Positions 8,295 through 15,728 of a stretch of 48,800 nucleotides of DNA are shown here, in pieces. The notes under the pieces were generated by a model. That model did no database searches, had not been told where the DNA came from, and saw only the letters and a program-made list of their open reading frames with translations. How positions within the stretch are numbered: position 1 is the first letter of the stretch; the number at the start of each line of letters is the position of its first letter. Where the stretch lies: the NCBI GenBank assembly GCA_024697425.1, contig JAILFT010000018.1, forward strand, positions 1-48,800, in the 5' to 3' direction. The position numbers were made by a program, and so were the translations under genes. This stretch comes from Butyrivibrio sp. Lineage in GTDB: Bacteria; Bacillota; Clostridia; Lachnospirales; Lachnospiraceae.

Positions 8295-8645
8295 ATGAGT
8301 ACAATTATCGAAGAGCTCGAGAAAGAGCAGCTGAACGCCAATGCGCCTCAGTTCCACACAGGTGATACTGTAAGAGTACACGCTAAGATCAAGGAAGGAA
8401 ACCGTGAGAGAGTTCAGGTTTTCGAGGGAACTGTTAAGAAGATCCAGGGCGGCAGCAACCGTACAACATTCACAGTAAGAAAAGAGTCTTACGGTGTTGG
8501 CGTTGAGAAGACATGGCCCCTTCACTCACCTATCGTTGAGAAGGTTGAGGTTGTTAGAAGAGGTAAGGTAAGAAGAGCTAAGCTGAACTACCTTAAGGGA
8601 CTTACAGGTAAGAAGGCTAAGGTTAAGGAGCTTGTTACCAGATAA
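8295..8645 (+). CDS. rplS: 50S ribosomal protein L19
   Basis: Ribosomal protein L19 at the 30S-50S interface, 116 residues. [60 protein letters not shown] and [24 protein letters not shown] blocks are diagnostic (each a family hallmark). The in-frame start at 8226 is rejected: ATG 8295 has AGGAGA 7 bp upstream and matches the family N-terminus. The gene usually follows trmD directly; here more than 6 kb of nucleoside genes intervene. A strong terminator follows. Confidence 0.96.
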   Translation: MSTIIEELEKEQLNANAPQFHTGDTVRVHAKIKEGNRERVQVFEGTVKKIQGGSNRTTFTVRKESYGVGVEKTWPLHSPIVEKVEVVRRGKVRRAKLNYLKGLTGKKAKVKELVTR

Positions 8646-8656
8646 CTTGTTTTCAG

Positions 8657-8694
8657 AGGCAGTTACTGTCGTAATGATAGTAATTGCCTTTTTT
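8657..8694 (+). terminator. Rho-independent terminator after rplS
   Basis: GGCAGTTACTGTC (8658-8670) pairs with GATAGTAATTGCC (8676-8688) over 13 positions, including G-U pairs, with a GTAAT loop, and runs into six T (8689-8694). This ends the ribosomal/nucleoside transcription block. Confidence 0.9.
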
Positions 8695-8732
8695 CATGCC
8701 AAACATAAAAATTCTTTTGTGAGGTATCTTTA

Positions 8733-9332
8733 ATGTTTCGAAAGAGAAATACACTTACTTTTTACCAGAAGAAAAAGAAGATAACTCCAAAGCTTTTCCG
8801 GGAAATCTTTTCCTGGATATCCATCACCATTGTGGGAGGACTGATTGCCTTTGGTCTTGTACTTGCTTTTGGAATGCAGGTTAAGGTCATCGGAGATTCC
8901 ATGGAGCCTACCATCAGCAACGGTCAGAGTGTTGTGGTCAACAGGCTTTCGCTTATGATCTTAAGCCCCAAGATTGGTGATATCATCGTATTTCTGCCTA
9001 ATGGCAATGTAAATTCCCATTACTATGTAAAAAGAGTCGTAGCCGGACCGGGAGAAACCGTACAGATCACAGACGGTATTCTCTATGTAAACGGAGAAGA
9101 GCGGGACGGTAAGAAGGATATATATGATAAAATAGAGGATGCAGGAATTGCATCCAATCCTGTTAAACTTGGCAGCGGAGAGTATTTTGTCCTGGGAGAT
9201 AACAGGAATAACAGTGAAGACTCCAGAAGTGCCAATATAGGAGTGGTCAAGCAGAGCATGATGGTGGGAAAGGTCTGGTTCAAGCTTCGTCTTGAAGGCG
9301 CGGAATCGGGCCCGGTACTTAACAACTATTAA
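8733..9332 (+). CDS. lepB: Signal peptidase I (first copy)
   Basis: Membrane-bound type I signal peptidase cleaving secretory signal peptides outside the membrane, 199 residues. A basic cytoplasmic N-terminus is followed by one membrane helix (about residues 27-47). The catalytic pair is Ser56 in GDSMEPT and Lys100 in HYYVKRVVAGPGE; the C-terminal box GDNRNNSEDSR is also present. GTGAGG precedes the ATG. RbgA follows 14 bp downstream and a second signal peptidase after it, so both enzymes belong to one operon. The two copies are divergent paralogues, not a recent duplication. Confidence 0.95.
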   Translation: MFRKRNTLTFYQKKKKITPKLFREIFSWISITIVGGLIAFGLVLAFGMQVKVIGDSMEPTISNGQSVVVNRLSLMILSPKIGDIIVFLPNGNVNSHYYVKRVVAGPGETVQITDGILYVNGEERDGKKDIYDKIEDAGIASNPVKLGSGEYFVLGDNRNNSEDSRSANIGVVKQSMMVGKVWFKLRLEGAESGPVLNNY

Positions 9333-9346
9333 GAAATGGAGATCCT

Positions 9347-10222
9347 ATGAACTATCAGTGGTATCCCGGTCATATGACCAAAGCCATGAGAATGATGCAG
9401 GAGAACATCAAACTCATAGACATAATCATAGAACTTACAGATGCCAGAATCCCGGCGGCAGGCCGCAATCCTGATATTGATGAGCTTGGCCGGAACAAAT
9501 ACAGGCTCATTATCCTCAACAAGGCCGATCTGGCAGATCCTGCCGTAACCGCAAAGTGGAAGGATTACTACCAGAAGCAGGGCTACTATGTACTGGAGAT
9601 GAACTCCAAGACCGGCAATGATGCAGGCAAGGTAAAAGATCTGGTGCAGAATGCCTGCGCTGAGAAAATAGAGCGGGACAAGAAGAGAGGCATAGTAGGA
9701 AGACCTATCCGTGCCATGGTTGCAGGTATCCCCAATGTTGGTAAATCAACCTTTATCAACAAGCTGGCTGGAAGAGCTTCCGCTAAAACCGGCAATAAGC
9801 CGGGTGTCACAAAGGGAAAGCAGTGGATATCCCTTGGCAAGAACATGCAGCTTCTTGATACCCCCGGAGTTTTATGGCCTAAATTTGATGATGATACAGT
9901 AGGGCTTCACCTGGCTTTAATAGGGTCAATGAACGACGACAACCTTGATATTGCAGAACTGGCCTGTGAACTTATAAAAATATTGTCAGAAACATACCCA
10001 AATGCTGTATTTGAGAAGTATAATATAACAAAGGAGCAGGTTGAGGAGTACGAAGAGCAGATGTATTCCACACCTGCAAGTGCAGTTCTGTCGGCAATTG
10101 CCTTCAACAGGAAATGCTTCAAACAGGGAGCAGAGATTGACTTAAACAGAGCGGCAGCCCTTCTTCTTGATGATTTCAGGAACGGAAGGCTCGGAAGATT
10201 ATCTTTGGAGCGTCCGGAATAA
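9347..10222 (+). CDS. rbgA: Ribosome biogenesis GTPase RbgA (YlqF)
   Basis: Circularly permuted GTPase acting late in 50S assembly, 291 residues. As in the YlqF/YawG family the G motifs are in permuted order: G4 NKAD at 58-61 comes before G1 GIPNVGKST at 127-135 and G3 DTPG at 171-174. The N-terminal MNYQWYPGHMTKAMR is a clear family signature, and the C-terminal helical RNA-binding domain is present. Start supported by GGAGATCCT upstream. Gene order rbgA-rnhB matches Bacillus subtilis except for the inserted signal peptidase. Confidence 0.96.
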   Translation: MNYQWYPGHMTKAMRMMQENIKLIDIIIELTDARIPAAGRNPDIDELGRNKYRLIILNKADLADPAVTAKWKDYYQKQGYYVLEMNSKTGNDAGKVKDLVQNACAEKIERDKKRGIVGRPIRAMVAGIPNVGKSTFINKLAGRASAKTGNKPGVTKGKQWISLGKNMQLLDTPGVLWPKFDDDTVGLHLALIGSMNDDNLDIAELACELIKILSETYPNAVFEKYNITKEQVEEYEEQMYSTPASAVLSAIAFNRKCFKQGAEIDLNRAAALLLDDFRNGRLGRLSLERPE

Positions 10223-10253
10223 ACAGTGCAAGGCACAGAATCGAGACCAGACT

Positions 10254-10793
10254 ATGAAATTTGAGACTGTATTAAAAGAAATCGCCAGTACTATTGTTTA
10301 CCTGGCAGTCATTTTTGCCCTGACATTTTTGTTTATCACATATGTGGCTCAGAGGACGGAAGTAAGCGGACAGTCCATGGAAACGACACTTCAGGACGGC
10401 GATTCACTTATAGTGGACAAAGTGACCTACAGGTTCAGCAATCCCCAAAGATTTGATATTATCATATTCCCTTATCAATACGGCAAAAACCAGTACTTTA
10501 TCAAGAGAGTAATCGGACTTCCCGGAGAGACCGTAAGAGTTGATGAGAGCGGTAATATATACGTAAACGGAACACTCCTTGAAGAGCATTACGGTGCTGA
10601 GGTTATCCAGGATCCCGGAAGGGCTCTTGACGGTGTTACCCTTGGACCGGATGAGTATTTCGTAATGGGAGACAACCGCAATCACAGTATGGACAGCAGA
10701 GATATATCAGTGGGCAATATCCATAAGGACAAGATTCTTGGTAAGGCCTTTATCAGAATTTATCCCTTCTCCAAATTCGGAGGTGTAGACTGA
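10254..10793 (+). CDS. lepB: Signal peptidase I (second copy)
   Basis: A second type I signal peptidase, 179 residues. The membrane helix spans roughly residues 11-31, Ser41 lies in SGQSMETTL and the general base Lys84 in FIKRVIGLPGE; the GDNRNHSMDSRD box is present. An earlier in-frame start at 10167 would overlap rbgA by 56 bp and add a hydrophilic stretch without homology, so ATG 10254 is used although its RBS is weak. The stop overlaps the rnhB start (TGATG type). Two peptidases may share a large secretome, such as the giant GH43 protein downstream; that link is inference. Confidence 0.93.
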   Translation: MKFETVLKEIASTIVYLAVIFALTFLFITYVAQRTEVSGQSMETTLQDGDSLIVDKVTYRFSNPQRFDIIIFPYQYGKNQYFIKRVIGLPGETVRVDESGNIYVNGTLLEEHYGAEVIQDPGRALDGVTLGPDEYFVMGDNRNHSMDSRDISVGNIHKDKILGKAFIRIYPFSKFGGVD

Positions 10794-11554
10794 TGCAGTC
10801 CATGACAGAAATAAAGGAAGTTCTTGCCGGATGCAGCAGCGAGGATGAGCTTAAAGCTTTCAAAGACTCTTTTGCAGGGGATGAAAGAGCAGGAGTAAGA
10901 AAGCTTGTTGAAACAGCGGATAAGAGGCTTAAGGCTCTGTATGCGGAAATGGCCCGCATTGAGCAGATGAAGCAGTATGAGAAAGAGTATGGGGATCTGG
11001 GGTATCTGTGCGGCATAGATGAAGTAGGCCGCGGCCCGTTGGCAGGACCTGTTTATGCAGCTGCCGTCATTCTTCCCAAAGACAGTGATATTCTTTATAT
11101 AAACGATTCCAAGAAATTATCCGAAAAAAAGAGAGAAGAGCTTTATGATGTCATCATGGAAAAGGCAGTAGCGGTAGGCATTGGATCCTCTACCTGCGAA
11201 AGGATAGATGAGATCAATATCCTTCAGGCTACCTTTGAAGCAATGACACAGGCTGTTAACAGCCTTTCGGTTAAACCGGCAGCTCTTTTGATCGATGCTG
11301 TACATATACCGCAGCTTGAGGACTACAGGCAGATTTCCATTATAAAGGGCGATGCCAAGAGTGTGTCCATTGCGGCGGCCAGTATCATAGCCAAGGTGAC
11401 AAGAGACAGGGTCATGAAAGAGATGGCTTTGCAGTATCCGGAGTACGGCTTTGAATCCAACAAGGGATACGGCAGCGCAGATCATATAGCAGCCCTTAAG
11501 AAGTACGGCCCCTGTCCGATACATAGAAGATCATTTATAGGAAACTTTGTATGA
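10793..11554 (+). CDS. rnhB: Ribonuclease HII
   Basis: RNase HII cuts RNA in RNA-DNA hybrids and removes misincorporated ribonucleotides. The 253-residue product has the type 2 signature CGIDEVGRGPLAGPV with catalytic Asp76 and Glu77, NDSKKLSEKKRE, a LLIDAV segment carrying the third Asp, and GDAKSVSIAAASIIAKVTRD. The first 70 residues form an extra N-terminal helical region typical of Bacillota RnhB. Start overlaps the upstream stop; the final ATGA overlaps the next gene. Family identity is secure. Confidence 0.96.
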   Translation: MQSMTEIKEVLAGCSSEDELKAFKDSFAGDERAGVRKLVETADKRLKALYAEMARIEQMKQYEKEYGDLGYLCGIDEVGRGPLAGPVYAAAVILPKDSDILYINDSKKLSEKKREELYDVIMEKAVAVGIGSSTCERIDEINILQATFEAMTQAVNSLSVKPAALLIDAVHIPQLEDYRQISIIKGDAKSVSIAAASIIAKVTRDRVMKEMALQYPEYGFESNKGYGSADHIAALKKYGPCPIHRRSFIGNFV

Positions 11555-13365
11555 ACGGAATTTCTAATGTATCACAACTTACTAGACAGGTTATGGTGGA
11601 TGGTAAGGAAGTATCCCAGTCCGGCAGCGAGAGCCAGGGAAAGGTCCCTGAGCTTAAGACCGGCTCAACCATCCAGGGAACTGTTGTGTCCATTACCGAT
11701 ACCGACGGCGGGAAGATTGCCAACGTTGAAGTGGGAGATTCCGTGATCTCCGCCAAGCTTCAGGATGGCATGAATCTTCGCGAGGGACAGACTCTGAACT
11801 TTAATGTCAAGTCTTCGGGACCCGGCGGCGTATCCATAACCCCGCTTTATGAAAATACCTCTGCAGACCAGAGCACCTTAAAGGCTCTTGCGGCTGCAGG
11901 TCTTGAGATCAACAATGACAATATCCAAATGGTCAAAGATATGATGGAAGCTCAGCTTCCCATTAACCGGGAAGCGCTTCTTGAGATGAGCAAAAATCTT
12001 CAGACCTATCAGAATTCTTCAATCTCTACCATGGTGGAGATGAAGAGCCTCAATATCCCTATCAACGAAAACAATATACAGCAGTTCCAGAGCTACAAGA
12101 ATTATGAACACCAGGTAACAGGTGCCATAGAGAGCATAATCGATGAACTTCCCGAGGCATTTAACGAGCTTTCCGCGGCAGGAAATGATTCCGGAGCTTT
12201 AAAGCTGTATGGGCAGGTGCTGAAGCTCTTTTCCGAAGGAGTTCAGACAGAAACAGGAACTGTAACAGATCCGGGAAAAGAGACAGAAAGTGCAGGGCAG
12301 ACTGCGGCTTTGGATACTGAAGCTGATGCAGCAGGCAAACAAGCGCAGGTACAGGAAGAGACCGGCAAGGCTGCTATGGGACAGAATGCAGAGGAGACAG
12401 CTCTTTTGCAGGGGGAGATTGAAGGCGGCGAAAAGGGCGCTGAATCATCTAAGATGCAGGGAACTTTGAACACATTGGAGGAATCAGCCTCCGGTGAAAA
12501 CGGCGCAGCAAAAGGAACTCAGCTGGATTCAAGGTTTGTTGATAACTTAAGAAATCTTGGAATCTCTGAGGATACCATAAAGAATTACAACGAAGCTCTT
12601 AAGCTCACTCAGAACGGGGAGTCTTCTCCCAAGCTTGAGCTTGCCCAGAAGGAGCTGCTAAAAGAGCTGTCACAGGCTTTTGAGCAGTCAGACCTTAATA
12701 CCCTGGGAGATAAGACGGTATGGAAAAATATCTTTTCCCATGACGACTACAGCAAGCTACTTAAGGACAGCATATCTTCCCAGTGGACCCTTAAACCCGG
12801 AGATGTTGAAAAGAAAGAGAATATAGATAATCTCTACCAGAGACTGGGCAATCAGATAAAGGGACTTACGGAAACCATAAGCAACACGCTGGGAGCTGAG
12901 TCAAAGCTTGGTCAGACTGCAAATAACCTTCAGAATAACCTGGATTTTATGAACCAGCTTAACCAGATGTTCCAGTATGTGCAGCTGCCTCTTCAGATGA
13001 CGGGGCAAAATGTTCACGGCGACCTTTTTGTCTATAGGAACAAGCACCGGAAGATGAGCGAGGATGGGTCTGTAAGTGCGGTGCTTCATCTTGATATGGA
13101 GCATATGGGACCTGTGGATGTTTATGTGAAACTTTTGGATACAAAGGTCACCACCAATTTCTATGTGGCGGATGAAGATGTTATCGATCTTATCAATGAC
13201 AATATACATATTCTGAACGAAAGGCTTGAAAAGCGCGGCTATACCATGAATGTTACCCTGAAGCTCCACGATGAGATGGACGGACAGGATGCGGCGGTGG
13301 ATGAGATGCTGGATGTTATGAAGACTCCCGTGATCTCCACAGCTTCTTTTGATGCCAGAGCTTAA
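11551..13365 (+). CDS. FliK-like hook-length-control-type protein (YlqG position)
   Basis: A 604-residue protein in the place of B. subtilis ylqG. The N-terminal third holds a small beta-rich segment (TIQGTVVSITDTDGGKIANVEV) and helical repeats; residues about 215-330 are a low-complexity Glu/Gly/Thr/Ala linker; the C-terminal 130 residues (LFVYRNKH...VLHLDMEHMGPVDVYVKL) match the compact FliK C-terminal domain that senses hook completion and switches FlhB specificity. The gene right after it encodes an FlhB-tail-like protein, the natural partner fold. Neither lies beside flagellar structural genes here, so its role may be outside hook-length control. No signal peptide. The start overlaps rnhB by 4 bp. 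Confidence 0.75.
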   Translation: MNGISNVSQLTRQVMVDGKEVSQSGSESQGKVPELKTGSTIQGTVVSITDTDGGKIANVEVGDSVISAKLQDGMNLREGQTLNFNVKSSGPGGVSITPLYENTSADQSTLKALAAAGLEINNDNIQMVKDMMEAQLPINREALLEMSKNLQTYQNSSISTMVEMKSLNIPINENNIQQFQSYKNYEHQVTGAIESIIDELPEAFNELSAAGNDSGALKLYGQVLKLFSEGVQTETGTVTDPGKETESAGQTAALDTEADAAGKQAQVQEETGKAAMGQNAEETALLQGEIEGGEKGAESSKMQGTLNTLEESASGENGAAKGTQLDSRFVDNLRNLGISEDTIKNYNEALKLTQNGESSPKLELAQKELLKELSQAFEQSDLNTLGDKTVWKNIFSHDDYSKLLKDSISSQWTLKPGDVEKKENIDNLYQRLGNQIKGLTETISNTLGAESKLGQTANNLQNNLDFMNQLNQMFQYVQLPLQMTGQNVHGDLFVYRNKHRKMSEDGSVSAVLHLDMEHMGPVDVYVKLLDTKVTTNFYVADEDVIDLINDNIHILNERLEKRGYTMNVTLKLHDEMDGQDAAVDEMLDVMKTPVISTASFDARA

Positions 13366-13375
13366 GTGAGGTTTT

Positions 13376-13675
13376 ATGCCCGACAATAAGGAAAAAGAAA
13401 AAGTAAAAACCGCGGTGGCGCTGGCTTACGATCCCAATGAAGACGGAGCCCCCAAGGTCATAGCTTCGGGAAAAGGCGCTTTAGCTGAGAAGATCATTGA
13501 AAAGGCCAAGGAGAGTAAGATACCTGTCCACGAGGATGACAAGCTGGCGGAGACCCTTTCACGACTGGAGATCGGGGAGATGATACCTCCCGAGCTCTAT
13601 GAGGTTGTGGCTGAGATTCTGGTATTTGTTGATGCCATGGATAAGATCAAGGCCAAGGATAAGGGCAAAAAATAA
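13376..13675 (+). CDS. FlhB C-terminal-domain-like protein (YlqH family)
   Basis: A 99-residue stand-alone homologue of the cytoplasmic tail of FlhB/YscU export-switch proteins. TAVALAYDPNEDGAPKVIASGKGALAEKII resembles the region after the autocleavage site, but the Asn-Pro-Thr-His cleavage motif is absent, as is usual for this short family; only the first 20 residues of that stretch are strongly conserved. PVHEDDKLAETLSRLEIGEMIP follows the FlhB pattern. Paired with the FliK-like gene 10 bp upstream. Its function is not established; it could bind or mimic the FlhB tail. Confidence 0.8.
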   Translation: MPDNKEKEKVKTAVALAYDPNEDGAPKVIASGKGALAEKIIEKAKESKIPVHEDDKLAETLSRLEIGEMIPPELYEVVAEILVFVDAMDKIKAKDKGKK

Positions 13676-13693
13676 CGGATTTGGAGCAGTAGT

Positions 13694-14059
13694 TTGAACA
13701 AGAGAAGTGTAGGAACAGGTTATGAAGCCCTGGCCCATCAATACATCAGGGATAATGGCGCAGTAATTCTGGAAACCAATTACAGAAACAAAAGCGGTGA
13801 GATAGACATTATAGCAAGGGATGAGAGATACCTTTGTTTTATAGAGGTCAAATACAGAAGCAGTGACAGATTCGGCGGCCCCGAGGCCGCCGTTAATATT
13901 GCCAAACAGAGAAAAATCTGCAGAGTTTCAAGGTACTATCTGTATAAGATGGGATATGAGACTGATACACCGGTAAGATACGATGTTTTGTCCCTGGACG
14001 GGGAAGGCAGTGCACTGACGGTTAAGTGGCTTAAAAATGCTTTTGATTATACGGAGTGA
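13694..14059 (+). CDS. YraN/UPF0102 family nuclease-like protein
   Basis: Small protein of 121 residues with the restriction-endonuclease-like core: Glu36 and Asp38 in SGEIDII and the E-x-K motif Glu51-Lys53 in FIEVKYR. The N-terminus KRSVGTGYEALAHQYI is typical. Family members often lie beside rnhB; nuclease activity is predicted, and the biological role is unknown. The start is TTG at 13694, chosen because GGAGCAG precedes it at the right distance and the family begins at this point. The stop is 3 bp from the pgeF start. Confidence 0.88.
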   Translation: MNKRSVGTGYEALAHQYIRDNGAVILETNYRNKSGEIDIIARDERYLCFIEVKYRSSDRFGGPEAAVNIAKQRKICRVSRYYLYKMGYETDTPVRYDVLSLDGEGSALTVKWLKNAFDYTE

Positions 14060-14062
14060 AAT

Positions 14063-14932
14063 ATGGAGAACATTAAGATCAAACGATACGGAAATGAAAA
14101 GACCATGGAGCTTAGAGACCACAAGGGACTTAAATACCTGGTTTTCCCAAGGATTGAGGAACTTGATTTTGTGGATCATCTCTTCAGTACAAGGCTAGGC
14201 GGTGTTTCCAAGGGGGTATTCAGTGAGTGCAATTTAAGCTATACAAGAGGCGATGAAAAAGAGGCAGTGGATGAAAACTACAGAAGAGTTGCCGATGCCC
14301 TTGGTCACGGAAAAAGCCTTGATGACTTTGTATGCACTTTCCAGACTCACACCACAAACATAAGAGTTGTAACTGAGGAAGACCGCGGAAAAGGACCTGC
14401 AAGGCTTCGGGATTACACCGATATTGACGGACTTATTACCAATGTCCCCGGAATAATTCTCGGCTCTTTTCACGCAGATTGTCCTCCGGTATATATCATC
14501 GACCCGGTACATAAGGCCATAGGCCTTGTCCATTCAGGCTGGAAGGGGACTGTGGGAAGGATTTCCGGCGGTGCAGTATCCAAAATGAAGGAATGCTACG
14601 GCACTGAGCCGGAAGACTTAATATGTGCCATAGGGCCCTCTATCTGCGGAGACTGCTATGAAATCGGTGAAGATGTGGCAGAAAAGATAAGAGAAGCTTT
14701 TTCGGGAAAAGAGCTGGAAGAAGGAGGCATCCTTGAGCCATATCCTCAGGGGAAATACAGGCTGTACCTTTGGAATGCCATAAAGATGACGCTTCTTGCG
14801 GCAGGAGTCAAAAAGGAGAACATAATCGTTACGGATATCTGCACCAGATGTAACCCTGAGCTTTTGTTCTCTCACAGGATCCAGGGGGAAAAAAGAGGCA
14901 ATTTGTGCGCTTTTTTGTCAATAAAACGGTAA
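14063..14932 (+). CDS. pgeF: PgeF/YfiH family protein (multicopper-oxidase-fold laccase-like)
   Basis: Member of the YfiH/LACC1 family, 289 residues. Conserved metal-site residues are visible: His96 in FQTHTTN, His137 and Cys140 in SFHADCPP, and His157 in LVHSGWKGT; GPSIC and a CTRCNPELLFSHR C-terminus also fit. E. coli YfiH edits misincorporated L-Ser in peptidoglycan precursors, and the human relative LACC1 has purine-nucleoside activities. Which applies here cannot be read from sequence. It closes the housekeeping operon; no clear terminator follows before the two-component system. Confidence 0.9.
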   Translation: MENIKIKRYGNEKTMELRDHKGLKYLVFPRIEELDFVDHLFSTRLGGVSKGVFSECNLSYTRGDEKEAVDENYRRVADALGHGKSLDDFVCTFQTHTTNIRVVTEEDRGKGPARLRDYTDIDGLITNVPGIILGSFHADCPPVYIIDPVHKAIGLVHSGWKGTVGRISGGAVSKMKECYGTEPEDLICAIGPSICGDCYEIGEDVAEKIREAFSGKELEEGGILEPYPQGKYRLYLWNAIKMTLLAAGVKKENIIVTDICTRCNPELLFSHRIQGEKRGNLCAFLSIKR

Positions 14933-14953
14933 ATTAACGAATATTCGTCTATT

Positions 14954-14995
14954 TCTTAAGAAATCTTAAGAAATTTCGACGGTAAATCTTAAGAA
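14954..14995 (+). promoter_or_regulatory. Three TCTTAAGAA boxes, candidate response-regulator operator
   Basis: Three identical copies of TCTTAAGAA occur at 14954-14962, 14964-14972 and 14987-14995, the first two 10 bp apart and the third 23 bp further on. Each core, CTTAAG, is itself palindromic. One-turn spacing of direct repeats is the usual binding mode of OmpR-family regulators, and the boxes sit 40-80 bp before the response regulator gene, so autoregulation is likely. No convincing -35/-10 pair was found here. Confidence 0.55.
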
Positions 14996-15032
14996 TTTAA
15001 TGATTTAATTAATATTGAAAGTTGAGGACGAT

Positions 15033-15728
15033 ATGGAAAATATATTAGTTTGTGACGACGACAGAGAAATAGTAGAAGCTATTGAGATCTACCTCGAGCA
15101 GGAGGGGTTCAGGGTTTTCAAGGCATACGACGGTGAAGAAGGACTGTCGGTTCTTCGAAGGAATGAGATCCAGCTGGCAATTGTTGATATCATGATGCCT
15201 AAGCTTGACGGAATTCACATGGTGAAGGAGCTTCGGCGCTTTTCAACAATCCCGGTGATATTTCTTTCTGCCAAATCCGAGGATTCGGATAAGATCCTGG
15301 GGCTTAATATCGGTGCGGACGACTATGTCACCAAACCCTTTAATCCTCTGGAGCTGGTGGCAAGGGTCAAATCCAATGTCCGCAGGTTCACTACTCTGGG
15401 AACGGCAGTGGAATCCGAGAATGTGTATGTGACAGGCGGTCTTGTGATCGACGACAATGCCAAGATCTGTACTCTTTACAACGAGGTGGTAAGACTTACA
15501 CCCATTGAGTACAAGATCCTTGCTTTCCTTGCCAAAAACAAGGGCAAGGTATACTCCATTGAGCAGATTTACGAGAGTATCTGGGGTGATCACGTCTACA
15601 AGTCAGACAACACTATAGCTGTCCATATCAGACATATAAGAGAAAAGATTGAAGTGGATCCCCGTGAACCCAAGTACCTGAAAGTGGTATGGGGCGTGGG
15701 ATACAAGATTGAGGAAGACGCCAGATGA
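15033..15728 (+). CDS. OmpR-family response regulator
   Basis: DNA-binding response regulator of 231 residues. The receiver domain has the acidic pocket in CDDD (residues 7-10), phospho-acceptor Asp52 in VDIMMPKLDG and Lys101 in DDYVTKPF. The C-terminal winged helix (about 130-228) includes RLTPIEYKILAFLAKNKGKV and the terminal VWGVGYKIEE typical of the VanR/PhoP group. The start is ATG 15033 with GAGGACG before it; TTG 15015 is less likely. It overlaps the sensor kinase gene by 4 bp. The TCTTAAGAA boxes upstream are probable targets. The stimulus is unknown. Confidence 0.94.
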   Translation: MENILVCDDDREIVEAIEIYLEQEGFRVFKAYDGEEGLSVLRRNEIQLAIVDIMMPKLDGIHMVKELRRFSTIPVIFLSAKSEDSDKILGLNIGADDYVTKPFNPLELVARVKSNVRRFTTLGTAVESENVYVTGGLVIDDNAKICTLYNEVVRLTPIEYKILAFLAKNKGKVYSIEQIYESIWGDHVYKSDNTIAVHIRHIREKIEVDPREPKYLKVVWGVGYKIEEDAR

